The notes: generated by a model from the letters alone, not told the origin. A DNA stretch of 64,000 nt from Thalassotalea sp. PS06 (GCF_007197775.1 NZ_CP041638.1:2976001-3040000); one strand, 5' to 3'. Numbered from the stretch's first letter, positions 1 to 9,037 are shown. Numbers and translations: made by a program.

Positions 1-1384
1 GGTCTATGTTTTCGAATGAAGCAACATTCACATCCACGTCCCTCACTGTTGCAGACCTAATTCTTGGCTCTGGCGTCAACCGATTGTAAACATTGCCAGA
101 ATTCTTCCGCTTCTTTTCAATTTTGTTACTGAGAAACTTAGCCACTTTGTTGCTAAATGTTGTGTGGGTTAATTGCAAGTGTTTAGAGTGTTCACGCCAG
201 GTATCAAATTGCTCAAATAAGTTCGCCGCTTTAACATCTTTTCCGAAGTGGCCGTACTCGTACATCTCATCCCACCAGACCTCGACCACATCTCGTTTAC
301 GCTGCTCACTTTGGCTTTCTATTAATGTAGAGCGTTCTTCTTTACTCGGTTGCCAATTTATATCAACCGATTGCCAAAGCTTTACAAAATCGGTTTTGCC
401 TATTGCTTCGACATAGCCGCTTGAAGGTACATCTATCTGGAAAAATCGTCGCGCACCTGTAGTATCAGGTATCACTTCATGTATAGGGTCATTGCTACTG
501 CAAATAATAGTGGTTATTTTTCTGATAAAGTGCTGTTCTTCACTGCGCATTTTTCTCGGATTTAGTATGTCTGTTGTCGCAAAGTTTTTAAGGTTTGCCA
601 TATCTCGCTCGGCAACTTTACTGATGTCATCCATGTCAGATATAAGCATCAAGCCATACTTCTTTTGGTTAAACTCATCCATCAAAGACGATACCTTGTC
701 AGTAGCTCCTAGCTCACCGAATGGTTTTCTTAGCTCTCGACAAATAAACGTCTTACCAACGCCTTGCCCGCCATAGAAAACCGGATAAGGAACCTGTACT
801 GAAACATCAACCTCGATCTTCGTAGCCAAGTCACTTAACCGACGCTTCGTATCCGACATCCACCACTTTATTGCTATCGTCTCTGCTTTTGATAGTCCCA
901 AATCGCTAAAAAACTGATTAACTAGTTCATCATCAGGCTCTCCTTTTAACTTTCCCCAGGTGTCGTTTACCACTTCTTTATAAACACTTCGTTTAATACT
1001 ACGAAGCGCATTTTCAACACCTGTTCGGTAATACTCACCTTTAACACCGTTGTTTTGGCACCACTCAATATAGTCATCGAGAACCTCTTCTACATTCGAA
1101 GGTTTACCGCCTTTAGAGTAGGAAGATATGTTAATACCGACTTTAGTGTCTTCTATATACCGTTCCAATACAGACTTTGTTGTGCGTAAGTCGGATAGAC
1201 TTGCTTTGGCTGAACTTTGTGTAGCCGGAATATCACTGTACGCTAGCTGATATAGCTGCTCACCCGAAAATGTTTTTAGCGTATCCTCAGGTAACGAGGT
1301 AAACGCTTCAAATTGCGCTTGTAAAAAAGCCGGCGGTAATGTGCTGAATTGTTCTGGTGTTAAATTACTGTTTGTCGCTTCCAT
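1..1384 (-). CDS. P-loop primase/helicase-like protein, C-terminus outside window
   Basis: This ORF runs open off the left edge; 461 residues are visible from the ATG at 1384, which has AAGGA just upstream. Residues 205-212 read GGQGVGKT (Walker A). They are followed by a hydrophobic strand ending in acidic residues near 246-253 (LMLISDMDD, Walker B), a strand ending SSND near 296-299 (sensor asparagine) and GARRFF near 310-315 (arginine finger). This order fits the D5-like/VirE-type ATPases (DUF5906-like) of phages and satellites, which unwind DNA at the element's origin. The N-terminal 190 residues show no motif I recognise. It is the last gene of a cluster with two short upstream ORFs. ATPase identity is secure; the replication role is inferred. 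Confidence 0.75.
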   Translation of the reverse strand, partial: MEATNSNLTPEQFSTLPPAFLQAQFEAFTSLPEDTLKTFSGEQLYQLAYSDIPATQSSAKASLSDLRTTKSVLERYIEDTKVGINISSYSKGGKPSNVEEVLDDYIEWCQNNGVKGEYYRTGVENALRSIKRSVYKEVVNDTWGKLKGEPDDELVNQFFSDLGLSKAETIAIKWWMSDTKRRLSDLATKIEVDVSVQVPYPVFYGGQGVGKTFICRELRKPFGELGATDKVSSLMDEFNQKKYGLMLISDMDDISKVAERDMANLKNFATTDILNPRKMRSEEQHFIRKITTIICSSNDPIHEVIPDTTGARRFFQIDVPSSGYVEAIGKTDFVKLWQSVDINWQPSKEERSTLIESQSEQRKRDVVEVWWDEMYEYGHFGKDVKAANLFEQFDTWREHSKHLQLTHTTFSNKVAKFLSNKIEKKRKNSGNVYNRLTPEPRIRSATVRDVDVNVASFENID

Positions 1385-1523
1385 GTGAACATCCTTCTTG
1401 GTTCGTTTCTTGATTAATTACTTCATTAATGCAATCGCGAACAACGCGTACTGCTGATTTTTTCTCTTGCTGAGACTTATTCATGATGAAAGTGAATTCG
1501 TCTTCACTAAACTGTATCTTCAT
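1365..1523 (-). CDS. Small element-encoded protein, 52 aa, unknown
   Basis: ATG at 1523, stop at 1365. The reading frame overlaps the start of the helicase-like gene by 20 bases in another frame, which suggests translational coupling. The product is charged and mostly helical in appearance, starting MKIQFSEDEF with QQEKKSAVRVVRD in the middle. The start also overlaps the 3' end of the next upstream small ORF. I do not recognise a family. The compact overlapping layout on one strand, typical of phage or satellite early operons, is the main support. Confidence 0.45.
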   Translation of the reverse strand: MKIQFSEDEFTFIMNKSQQEKKSAVRVVRDCINEVINQETNQEGCSHGSDKQ

Positions 1524-1662
1524 CGTTTTTATGTTTCCTTTTGATAATTTGTATTGCGCGAGTAGTTAACTTGTTTAAAGCCATGAATGCACTCACAGTC
1601 GCAGGGGAATAGCCCATAACTATTAGGGCTAGGATCATGTTGTTGCGTTTCTTTTTGTCCAT
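1507..1662 (-). CDS. Small element-encoded protein, 51 aa, possible DNA-binding
   Basis: ATG at 1662 with a perfect AGGAGGT Shine-Dalgarno at 1677-1671, the strongest ribosome site in this cluster. The 51-residue product is basic (MDKKKRNN start). It has a segment, GYSPATVSAFMALNKL, that could form a short helix-turn-helix; that is inference from pattern only. It overlaps the following 52-aa ORF by 17 bases and probably opens the operon that leads into the helicase-like gene. A regulator or excisionase-like role would suit its position but is unproven. Confidence 0.5.
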   Translation of the reverse strand: MDKKKRNNMILALIVMGYSPATVSAFMALNKLTTRAIQIIKRKHKNDEDTV

Positions 1663-1836
1663 TAATTGGCACCTCCTAAATTTATTTTAAGGTGATGCGA
1701 AAAAAGGCGACGATGAATGCACTATCACTCCAGGTAAAACGTTGATTTTTAGAGGGTTAGAGTGCGAAAAACAAATTCCAAAACAGTTGCTTTAGGGGTA
1801 TGCTAATCAAGTGATTGAGATTATATGAGGTGACAA

Positions 1837-2277
1837 TTGGCGGACATTACATCACTAGCAGCTGCGCTAGGTAGCCTAAAGAGTGCTACAGAATTGGCGA
1901 AGATTATAAAGAATAGTGGAGCATCGCTAGAGCAAGCGGAAATCAAACTTCAAATGGCTGATTTAATCGGTGCACTAGCTGATACCAAAATTGACTTAGC
2001 AGAAGTTCAGCAGATTTTAATAAGTAAAGACGAAGAGATAGCGAAGCTGACTACTAAATTAAATACAAGGAAGTCAGTTATATGGGAGAAGCCTTATTAT
2101 TTCGTACTCAAAAATAATGACGAAAGAGATGGTCCATTTTGCCAGCAATGTTATGACAATGACGAAAAGTTAATACGATTACAGGGTGGGGGTAGCAACC
2201 TTTGGGGTTGCACATCATGCAAGAACAAATATAAGGACAAAAATTATAAATCACCACAACCTATTAGATTCGCATAG
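1837..2277 (+). CDS. Coiled-coil zinc-ribbon protein of prophage/island type
   Basis: The start is TTG at 1837, preceded by GAGG six bases upstream; no in-frame ATG fits better. The 146-residue protein has an N-terminal helical half (about residues 5-80), rich in ALADTKIDLAEVQ-type heptads and likely a coiled coil. The C-terminal half contains two cysteine pairs, FCQQC near 113 and CTSC near 135, that would form a zinc ribbon. Proteins of this layout are common cargo in gammaproteobacterial prophages and islands, but I know of no assigned function. It is transcribed against its neighbours and abuts the convergent gene ending at 2278 without a gap. Confidence 0.7.
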   Translation: MADITSLAAALGSLKSATELAKIIKNSGASLEQAEIKLQMADLIGALADTKIDLAEVQQILISKDEEIAKLTTKLNTRKSVIWEKPYYFVLKNNDERDGPFCQQCYDNDEKLIRLQGGGSNLWGCTSCKNKYKDKNYKSPQPIRFA

Positions 2278-2721
2278 TTACAACAAGTCAGCGAATGCTG
2301 GGTACTGGTGATAAGCCCACTCAATACAATCACCTTTCGGCACCCAAAGCACATCTTCGCCGTCAATAATACTGCGCTTGTAATAGATGGTTTCATCAAT
2401 AAAGTCATTTATTGCATCAGGGCTGATATAGACTAAATTCTCACAGAATCGCTCTATCTGTAATAGGTCGTAACGTCCTAAGCGATCGATTCTAAAGTTT
2501 TCAGCATAACCATCCACTTCGATATATCGATGGCGTGCAACCTCGGTAGAGCGGTCACCACTTTGCCAATTGTGTAGAACATTTGGGCGTTGCGTTTTCT
2601 TGGTTACAGGTTCGCTGTATGAATAAGTAGGTGTATTAGGGTGAATATCAGCTACGACTTTTAATAGTTCCCATAGCTCTTTGCACCACTTTAAGATATT
2701 TTTTAAGAATTTTATCAACAT
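2278..2721 (-). CDS. Unknown island protein, 147 aa
   Basis: ATG at 2721 with GAGGTGG upstream, a good ribosome site. The N-terminus (MLIKFLKNILKWCKELWELLK) is an amphipathic or membrane-associating helix. The remainder is soluble-looking and rich in aromatic and acidic residues, with no motif I recognise. The gene ends back to back with the zinc-ribbon gene at 2277/2278 and lies between it and the integrase. It is probably cargo of the integrated element. A 61-aa ORF overlapping its start in another frame (2648-2833) is judged a shadow. Confidence 0.6.
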   Translation of the reverse strand: MLIKFLKNILKWCKELWELLKVVADIHPNTPTYSYSEPVTKKTQRPNVLHNWQSGDRSTEVARHRYIEVDGYAENFRIDRLGRYDLLQIERFCENLVYISPDAINDFIDETIYYKRSIIDGEDVLWVPKGDCIEWAYHQYPAFADLL

Positions 2722-2881
2722 TTACCACCTCGTTTAGAGAATTTAGAACCAAGGTCTTACTTTTCTTATAACGAATATATTGAAAAATATTGAGAAGAAT
2801 GGGGCGTAACTGTGTAACCACAAAAAAGGCCACACAGATAATGCACCTTTGTTTGGGTTGCTTTCCTGCTCCACCGATTAA

Positions 2882-3948
2882 TTAATAGACATCGCCAAAG
2901 ACTTTGTTAACGAGTTTAGTTTTATGAGAACTACTCAAGTGAGCGTATCTTTTAGTCGTTTCGAAGCTTTTATGGCCTAGAATGTCAGCGATTTCTATCA
3001 AACTAGCACCATTCATTGCTAGATAACTTGCGGCAGTATGTCTTAAATCATGAAACCTAAAATTCGTAATTTTTGCATCACTTAACGCTTTATACCAACA
3101 TTTGTCGATGTTACTCGATATGAGCTTTTTCTTATCTGATGTAAATATCAGATCACTAAGGTGACCTTGTTTGCAACTTAATAGTTGCACAACGGGCTTA
3201 GAGAGTGGTATTACTCGCCTCTCATTATTTTTGTATTCTCAAGATAAGCAAAATTGTGTGTATAGTCGATATCACACCACTTCAAACCTAAAAGCTCTCC
3301 TTTTCTGGCTCCTGATGTCAGCGCCATTAAGACAAGCAGGTAAAGCTTTGACCATTCGGACGCTTGGCAGGATGCCAAAAGTCGAGTAATTTCTTCAGTA
3401 TTTAAATACCGCAACCTAGGCTTGGAGGCTTTATATGATTTGATTCTGTGACAAGGATTAATATCGATATAGCCTTTGTCCACTCCGTAACTTAAAACAG
3501 ACGAAAGGGCAGCCTTATAGCGGTTTATTGTGGAGTGACTTAGCTTCTTACTTGTGAATACAGTTTTTTTCGTTTTATTAGATCCCGAATATTTACATGC
3601 ATTAGTCTTAGACAATACATCCAGACCGTTTCGGATATGTAGGGTCGATATATCAACCAGTAGTTTAGTGCCTATATGCTTTGACCAAAAAGCTAATCGC
3701 TGAACCATTGAAGCATCCTTGCCTTCCCATTGTTCAAGGTATTCGACTATTAAATCTTGAAGTTGAATTTTATTACCTTGCAATAAGTATGCTTCAGTTT
3801 TTTCAATATCGAGTTCAAGCCTTTTCGCCCACTCTTGAGCTAGCTTTTTCTGAGAGAAGTTTTTAGATTTCTGTTTGCCGAACGGCAGTTTGATTATCGC
3901 CTTGTATGATATACCAGACTTGTTTTGGATTTTCCGAATTGTCGCCAT
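2882..3948 (-). pseudogene. int: Tyrosine site-specific integrase, one frameshift
   Basis: The upstream part (3948 to 3211) encodes an Arm-type DNA-binding N-terminus, a SAM-like core-binding domain and the first catalytic arginine (SGARKGELLGL). The downstream part (ending 2882) encodes HDLRHT, LGHKSFETTKRYAHL and the nucleophilic tyrosine. The two are in different frames. Adding one A to the A5 run (T5 at 3228-3232 on the + strand) restores a continuous ~355-residue integrase reading ENTKNNERRVIPLSKPVV through the junction. The gene is therefore a recently broken integrase, a sequencing indel, or less likely a programmed frameshift. It lies beside tRNA-Leu, its expected target. Confidence 0.85.
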
Positions 3949-3983
3949 TGTAACTCCACCTTAATTAACAAGGACTAATCAAA

Positions 3984-4001
3984 GTGCCCAAATTGGTGCC
4001 C
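3984..4001. repeat. Putative integrase arm-type direct repeats
   Basis: GTGCCC occurs twice, at 3984-3989 and 3996-4001, within GTGCCCAAATTGGTGCCC between the integrase start and the tRNA. Short direct repeats here often are integrase arm or excisionase sites; this role is inferred from position only. Confidence 0.35.
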
Positions 4002-4051
4002 TTAACTAGCTAATCAGATGCAGCAATAACGATTTTTCAAACCCCAAAAAC

Positions 4052-4079
4052 TAAAAAACCTGCTAAAAATCAGCAGGTT
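4052..4079 (-). terminator. Terminator downstream of tRNA-Leu
   Basis: On the minus strand, AACCTGCT and AGCAGGTT form an 8-bp stem followed by a T run. It lies six bases beyond the tRNA CCA end and inside the integrated element, so the element supplies a terminator for the tRNA. Confidence 0.75.
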
Positions 4080-4084
4080 AATTA

Positions 4085-4171
4085 TGGTACCGGAAGCCGG
4101 ACTTGAACCGGCACGCCCGCAAAGGCAACGGATTTTGAATCCGTCGTGTCTACCAATTCCACCACTCCGGC
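4085..4171 (-). tRNA. tRNA-Leu (anticodon CAA)
   Basis: The 87-nt minus-strand sequence starts GCCGGAG and ends TTCCGGTACCA, with CCA encoded. The acceptor stem pairs with two G-U wobbles. The anticodon arm has loop TTCAAAA, giving anticodon CAA for UUG codons. A long variable arm and a TTCAAGT T-loop follow, as expected for leucine. It is the equivalent of E. coli leuX, a well-known island integration site, and an integrase gene adjoins its 3' end here. Confidence 0.95.
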
Positions 4172-4206
4172 AACACGTGCATCAACATCGTTGGTTGATG
4201 GGAGGC

Positions 4207-4234
4207 ATTATACGAAAGAATAACACCTTCGCAA
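4207..4234 (-). promoter_or_regulatory. Promoter of tRNA-Leu
   Basis: On the minus strand TTGCGA (4234-4229), a 16-bp spacer and a perfect TATAAT (4212-4207) lie about 35 bp upstream of the tRNA 5' end. This is a strong sigma-70 promoter by sequence. Confidence 0.75.
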
Positions 4235-4347
4235 GTGTTTTCTTTGCCTTTAGGTTTGTCTGTGCAAGAAATATACGACTGAAGACGGTTATCAAACTTA
4301 GATTCCGGTCTACACCGGAAAGACGCATGTATTTAACCGTTCTGTAA

Positions 4348-4875
4348 TTACTTAACCGTTGGCAAAACCACGACTTCGGTATCTGAGTATCTGTCTTGCA
4401 GGGCAAGCTTGTTTTTGCGATCAAAAATGACCAGTAAATTACCCAGGCCTAGTAAGGTAAATATCAGGCGCTTGATACCCGTGGTTTTCGAGATTAGCGA
4501 ACCATCACGGTTTTGTACCCGTAATCGCCAGGCGCGCATGCCAATGGTCTGGCCGCTTCTGGCCCAGAAATAGATAAAGAAAAAGCTTACCCAGCCAAGA
4601 TTCCAAAGGTAAATCAGTAACGACCAAATCAGGGAATGTTGCTGCACATCGATTGGGTGGCTATACCCTTGGCTATCAATCACTCCTGCGGAAACCAATG
4701 CGCCAAAAATACCAAAAGATACAGCACCGGCACACATGTACACGGCAATGGCGATTAACACATCATAAACCCAGGAACCAAAACGGCGTCTAAAGCCTGC
4801 CCGGGGATGACCTGACTGGCTCATGTAGGAAACCTGATTAGTTGCTGAATTGTCGTTTGCCGTTTGGTTTACCAC
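4348..4875 (-). CDS. RDD family membrane protein
   Basis: The 175-residue protein carries an RDD domain. AGFRRRFGSWVYDVLIAI near residues 26-43 gives the conserved Arg and Asp-Asp-like positions at the start of the first membrane helix. Two further hydrophobic segments follow (about 50-70 and 88-107), then the typical SGQTIGMRAWRLRV block and a hydrophobic stretch near 145-155. RDD proteins sit in the inner membrane; some act as Na+/H+ antiporters but most have no known role. It lies between tRNA-Leu and the LPS-export permease genes. The ATG at 4875 is used; an internal ATG before SQSGHPRAG is a possible alternative. Confidence 0.85.
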   Translation of the reverse strand: MVNQTANDNSATNQVSYMSQSGHPRAGFRRRFGSWVYDVLIAIAVYMCAGAVSFGIFGALVSAGVIDSQGYSHPIDVQQHSLIWSLLIYLWNLGWVSFFFIYFWARSGQTIGMRAWRLRVQNRDGSLISKTTGIKRLIFTLLGLGNLLVIFDRKNKLALQDRYSDTEVVVLPTVK

Positions 4876-5044
4876 GTTGGATTGCTCTGCAATAAAAACT
4901 TGTTGGGGAGTTTAATGAAAAAACCGATTTGCGTCTATCGACAACGCAATATTCCCCGAACTCCGAAGCTTTGCATTGTAAGGATTTTGGCCTTGATATC
5001 CTGTCGGAGCAGGCTATGACGGAATCTGACGAGCACTCTTCCAC

Positions 5045-5088
5045 CGAAAATTGCTCCTGCATTTTCGGCATATAGACCATCCATGGCC
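5045..5088 (-). repeat. Dispersed CCATGGATGG-type repeat, copy 1
   Basis: Contains, in reverse orientation, CCATGGATGG, a TATATG-like spacer, CGAAAATGCAGGAGCAATTTTCG-like text and its hairpin. The same order recurs at 50351-50396 and 53061-53105, with shorter copies at 50205-50239 and 52954-52970. It fills the gap between lptG and the RDD gene. Confidence 0.7.
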
Positions 5089-5108
5089 AAAACCTTCTAC
5101 TTCGTCGC

Positions 5109-6179
5109 TTACGCTTTTCGCTGCAACAGGTAGATAGCAATAGCCACAAACAACAGGCTTGGCAGAATCGCGCCAATAATTGGCGGAAACTGGAAAGTCA
5201 GGCTCATCGAACCAAACATACGGTTCAGGAAATCATAGCTAATACCAGTACCAATACCCATCATGATCCGCGCCCCCATGGACACGCTGCGAAGCGGACC
5301 AAAGATGTAGGACAGGGCAACTAACAACATTACCGCAACGGTTATCGGCTGCATTAATTTGCGCCAGAATGCTAATTGGTAACGACTGGTTTCCTGCTTA
5401 TTTTGTTCCAGGTAGTCTAGATAACTGACTAAGCCAGCAACCGATAATGATTCGGGTTTTACCGTTACCACCCGCAATTTATCTGGGGTCAACGAAGATT
5501 TCCAAAGTTCAGAATCCTGGCGTGAGGTAGTGATCTTTTTGTTGGTCAGCTGAGATTGTTCTATCTCTTCTAACAACCACTTTTTCTTATCAACCTGCCA
5601 GGTAGCTTTATCGGCATTCTTCCATAACGACATCTTAAATCGATCGTCAAATCGATAAATGGCGATACCTGTTAAATTCATTGTATCCTGAACTTCAGTG
5701 ACATGAACAATGAGATCGCCATCTTTGGCCCAGACTCCGTTTTTTGCCGATATCAGACTACCACTGGATATCGCCCGGGCTCTTAATTCACGGGCGTTTT
5801 TTTCACCTTCTGGTGCTACCCACTCACCAATGGCCATCGAAACCAGAATTAACAACGCAGCAGATTTCATCACCGATTTTATGATTTGTAGCTTTGACAA
5901 ACCCGAGGCCTGCATCACCACCAGCTCAGAATTATTGGCCAGCATCCCTAAACCAATCAGACCGCCGATTAATGCTGCCATTGGGAAAAAGATTTCCACA
6001 TCTCGAGGGACGGAATACAGGGCATATAGGGCTGCATCGGCTAAATCGTAGCTACCCCGCCCGACAGCACGCATTTGTTCCACGAATTTAATGATGCCGG
6101 AAATACTCACCAGTACCGCGAGAGTGATAAAAGTGGTGGAGGCGATCACCCGGCCAATGTAAAAATCGAGAATTCTCAT
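5109..6179 (-). CDS. lptG: LPS export ABC transporter permease LptG
   Basis: The 356-residue protein has six hydrophobic segments: three within the first ~120 residues and three after ~270. They flank a ~150-residue periplasmic beta-jellyroll-like part, the YjgP/YjgQ layout. The N-terminus MRILDFYIGRVIASTTF and the segment EIFFPMAALIGGLIGLG are typical of LptG. With LptF and the LptB ATPase it extracts lipopolysaccharide from the inner membrane and passes it to LptC and the bridge. The gene follows lptF by three bases, so the two form one operon. LptD, the outer-membrane end of the same pathway, is encoded at 40.4 kb. Confidence 0.95.
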   Translation of the reverse strand: MRILDFYIGRVIASTTFITLAVLVSISGIIKFVEQMRAVGRGSYDLADAALYALYSVPRDVEIFFPMAALIGGLIGLGMLANNSELVVMQASGLSKLQIIKSVMKSAALLILVSMAIGEWVAPEGEKNARELRARAISSGSLISAKNGVWAKDGDLIVHVTEVQDTMNLTGIAIYRFDDRFKMSLWKNADKATWQVDKKKWLLEEIEQSQLTNKKITTSRQDSELWKSSLTPDKLRVVTVKPESLSVAGLVSYLDYLEQNKQETSRYQLAFWRKLMQPITVAVMLLVALSYIFGPLRSVSMGARIMMGIGTGISYDFLNRMFGSMSLTFQFPPIIGAILPSLLFVAIAIYLLQRKA

Positions 6180-6182
6180 GCC

Positions 6183-7292
6183 CTAGCGCCTCTTTAATTT
6201 TGCTTTTATTTTTTTACCGCTACTACGGCTGCGCAGTAATAACGTCCAGCCCAGGAACAAGGCAATAATATGTATTGGCCACAAACCAACTTCAGGCGCC
6301 AGAATGCCATCTTCAATGGCAGTTCGGCCGCTAGTTAACAATAGGAAATAACACAGGAATAACAGCAGTGCGGGGAACATCTTAGCAAACTTACCCTGAC
6401 GCGGGTTAACCACACTTAAAGGCACGGCTATCAAGGTGAGTATCATTACTGAAAGCGGGAATGAGAAGCGCCATTGCACTTCCGCAATTGCTTCCACAGA
6501 CTTATCTTTCATCAACTCAAGAGTTGGTAGCGCGGTGAGTTTACGACGCTTGTGCTCAACCTTTTGTTCCTGAATCTGCATCTCATATTTACCGAAGGTG
6601 ACGGTTTCGAATTCGCCAGTTCGCTTATCTTTTTGATAACGATTTCCTAAATCCAGCATCAGACGTTGTTCACCGGTATCTTCTTCAATAACCCGGCCAC
6701 TGGCTGCGTATATCAGGCTAACCTTATCATCCTTGCTTTGATCCGCTTCATCATCGGGAAGCTGCGCCACAAACACCTGCTGTAAGCGATTATCTTTACC
6801 AATATCGCGCACATACACCACGGCTTTATCATTGGAGGTTTTTTGAAAACGTCCGGGAACGAGCGCCGAAATGCCGATATCTTTGGCAAGTTTTTCTTTA
6901 ACCTGGTATTCGCTTTCTGCCGCCAATGGCGATAGATACAAAGTAAACAAACCGGTAATGAATGCCGTTACTAAAGCCGCTACCAGGGTTATTCTGACCA
7001 CATACCATTCACTGACGCCACAGGCGTGGAACACGGTCATTTCATTCTCCGCATAGATGCGGCCATAAGCGAGCAAAATGCCCAAAAACAGACTTAGCGG
7101 CAGCATAATGCCAATCAGGTGAGGAATGGTAAGACCGATGAATGTCATCACCATATCTCCAGGGATACCACCATCGGAGGCATCGCCCAGTACACGCACG
7201 AACTTCTGACTGATAAAGATGGTCATCAACACCAAAAATACGCCCAGTTGCGTGCGGCTGACTTCACCTAATAAATATCGAAAAATAATCAC
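6183..7292 (-). CDS. lptF: LPS export ABC transporter permease LptF
   Basis: A 369-residue permease starting MIIFRYLLGEVSRTQLGVF, a canonical LptF N-terminus. It has hydrophobic segments near 15-35, 50-75 and 100-122, a large periplasmic domain, and three more segments after ~270. It pairs with LptG to form the LptB2FG extractor for lipopolysaccharide. It is the first gene of a two-gene operon and is divergent from pepA; about 240 bp separate the starts and must hold both promoters. The length matches the family. Confidence 0.96.
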   Translation of the reverse strand: MIIFRYLLGEVSRTQLGVFLVLMTIFISQKFVRVLGDASDGGIPGDMVMTFIGLTIPHLIGIMLPLSLFLGILLAYGRIYAENEMTVFHACGVSEWYVVRITLVAALVTAFITGLFTLYLSPLAAESEYQVKEKLAKDIGISALVPGRFQKTSNDKAVVYVRDIGKDNRLQQVFVAQLPDDEADQSKDDKVSLIYAASGRVIEEDTGEQRLMLDLGNRYQKDKRTGEFETVTFGKYEMQIQEQKVEHKRRKLTALPTLELMKDKSVEAIAEVQWRFSFPLSVMILTLIAVPLSVVNPRQGKFAKMFPALLLFLCYFLLLTSGRTAIEDGILAPEVGLWPIHIIALFLGWTLLLRSRSSGKKIKAKLKRR

Positions 7293-7407
7293 AGATTTAA
7301 TCCAAAAAACTTAGTTTTTTTCTGACAACTAAAGGATTTTTAAGTAAACTTACCGTTTTTATAAAAAATTAATATGGCTAATATGCCGTCATGGCGACGA
7401 ATCTGGC

Positions 7408-7413
7408 TATAAT
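7408..7413 (+). promoter_or_regulatory. Candidate -10 box for pepA
   Basis: A perfect TATAAT lies in the lptF-pepA intergenic region, about 120 bp before pepA. No convincing -35 hexamer is seen at 17 bp, so the promoter assignment is tentative. Confidence 0.35.
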
Positions 7414-7531
7414 AATAGCCTGAAGAGAGTTCGCTATCGGTTTAAGTCTATCTTCTGGCAACAGATTTTAGCAAGCATATAGCAACAATTTAAGCCTGAA
7501 ATTTGTATTTAACCATAAATTAGGAGTGTTC

Positions 7532-9037
7532 ATGGAGTTCAGTGTAAAAAGTGGTAGCCCGGAAAAACAACGCAGTGCCTGCATTGTTGTCGGTGTTTAT
7601 GAGCCACGTCGTTTATCTGCTGTCGCTGAGCAATTGGATGAAATTAGTGGTGGTTATATTTCCAACCTGCTACGTCGCGGTGACCTCGAAGGTAAGTCTG
7701 GTCAAATGCTGTTATTGCATCAGGTACCGAATATCTTAAGCGAACGAGTATTACTCGTTGGCTGTGGTAAAGAGCGTGAGTTGGATGAGCGCCATTACCG
7801 TCAAATCATTTCTAAAACCATCAATACTCTTAATGAAACCGGCTCAATGGAAGCGGTTTGTTTCTTATCTGAATTGCACGTTAAAGGTCGCGACACCTAT
7901 TGGAAGGTGCGCCAGGCAGTGGAAGCCACTCAGGATTGTTTATACAGCTTCAATAGCTTAAAAACCCGCAAAGAAGAACCTCGCCGTCCTTTACGCAAAA
8001 TCGTATTTAACGTTCCTACCCGCCGTGAACTGCCCATTGGTGAGCGTGCAATCGCTCACGGCTTAGGTATTTCAGCCGGTATTAAAGAATGTAAAGATGT
8101 GGCTAACCTGCCACCTAATATCTGTAACCCAGCTTATCTTGCCGATCAGGCCCATGCGCTTGCCGAGGAATACAGCAAGATCACCACCGAAGTGGTTGAT
8201 GAAGCGCAAATGCAGGAACTCGGTATGGGTTCGTACTTAGCCGTGGGTCGCGGTAGCGCCAATGAATCGATGATGAGTGTTATCCACTACGGTGGTGGCG
8301 AAAAAGATGCAGCGCCAATTGTACTTGTTGGTAAAGGCCTGACGTTCGATTCCGGTGGTATTTCTCTAAAACCAGGCGAAGCCATGGATGAGATGAAGTA
8401 CGACATGGGTGGTGCCGCTGGTGTTCTAGGTACCATGCATGCCCTTGCAGAGCTTGACTTACCTATCAATGTTATCGGCGTGTTGGCCGGTTGTGAAAAC
8501 ATGCCTGATGCCAACGCCTATCGTCCGGGCGATATCTTAACCACTATGTCAGGCCAAACCGTCGAAGTATTAAATACCGACGCCGAAGGCCGACTGGTTC
8601 TTTGTGATGCCCTAACCTACGTAGAGCAATACGAGCCAGAGCTGGTTATCGATGTTGCTACCTTAACTGGTGCTTGTGTTATCGCGTTAGGTGCCCATGC
8701 AACAGGTCTTTTGAGTAATCATAATCCTCTTGCGCACGAGCTGTTAAATGCCTCTGAACAAAGTGGTGACCGCGCATGGCGTCTGCCGTTATGGGACGAT
8801 TACCAGGAACAATTGGAAAGCCCGTTTGCGGATTTCACCAATTTAGGTGGCCGAGCTGCCGGTACTATAACCGCTGCTTGTTTCCTGGCTCGTTTTACCA
8901 AGAAATATCATTGGGCTCACCTCGATATCGCTGGCACTGCTTGGCGCAGTGGTAAAAACAAAGGCTCTACTGGTCGTCCGGTAAGTATGCTGACGCAGTT
9001 TTTATTAAACCGCAGCGGTCAGGAGCAAGGCGAATAA
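7532..9037 (+). CDS. pepA: Cytosol aminopeptidase PepA (leucyl aminopeptidase)
   Basis: A 501-residue M17 leucyl aminopeptidase very close to E. coli PepA along its whole length. The metal-binding catalytic half contains [16 protein letters not shown] and [16 protein letters not shown], which supply the Lys, Asp, Glu and Arg residues of the two-metal site. PepA removes N-terminal residues from peptides as a hexamer; in E. coli it also binds DNA in XerCD recombination and carAB control. I choose the ATG at 7532 because AGGAG (7522-7526) sits five bases upstream and the protein then begins [13 protein letters not shown] as in E. coli. The GTG at 7526 would overlap that site. holC starts directly after its stop. 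Confidence 0.97.
   Translation: MEFSVKSGSPEKQRSACIVVGVYEPRRLSAVAEQLDEISGGYISNLLRRGDLEGKSGQMLLLHQVPNILSERVLLVGCGKERELDERHYRQIISKTINTLNETGSMEAVCFLSELHVKGRDTYWKVRQAVEATQDCLYSFNSLKTRKEEPRRPLRKIVFNVPTRRELPIGERAIAHGLGISAGIKECKDVANLPPNICNPAYLADQAHALAEEYSKITTEVVDEAQMQELGMGSYLAVGRGSANESMMSVIHYGGGEKDAAPIVLVGKGLTFDSGGISLKPGEAMDEMKYDMGGAAGVLGTMHALAELDLPINVIGVLAGCENMPDANAYRPGDILTTMSGQTVEVLNTDAEGRLVLCDALTYVEQYEPELVIDVATLTGACVIALGAHATGLLSNHNPLAHELLNASEQSGDRAWRLPLWDDYQEQLESPFADFTNLGGRAAGTITAACFLARFTKKYHWAHLDIAGTAWRSGKNKGSTGRPVSMLTQFLLNRSGQEQGE

Larger units (their letters stand above)
1..4084. mobile_element. Integrated element at tRNA-Leu(CAA), integrase-proximal end
   Basis: A tyrosine integrase gene lies about 135 bp from the 3' end of a tRNA-Leu gene and is read in the same direction. 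This is the usual layout of an island integrated at a tRNA 3' end. The following genes are a P-loop primase/helicase-like protein, two ORFs of about 50 residues, a zinc-ribbon protein and one unknown protein, a set reminiscent of phage satellites or small integrative elements. The far end and the second att site lie left of the window, so element size is unknown. The class is inferred from layout; no capsid, relaxase or conjugation gene is seen here. Confidence 0.75.

Noticed and set aside
93..776. Plus-strand open frames of 107 and 94 aa
   Set aside because: They lie antisense to the helicase-like gene, whose minus-strand frame carries clear ATPase motifs and runs off the window edge.
3211..3240. 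Programmed frameshift in the integrase
   Set aside because: The run is only five A residues with no stimulatory structure or upstream Shine-Dalgarno-like element seen; an indel is simpler.
4838..5176. 112-aa minus-strand ORF between the RDD gene and lptG
   Set aside because: It overlaps both genes in another frame and includes a dispersed repeat; composition is not protein-like.
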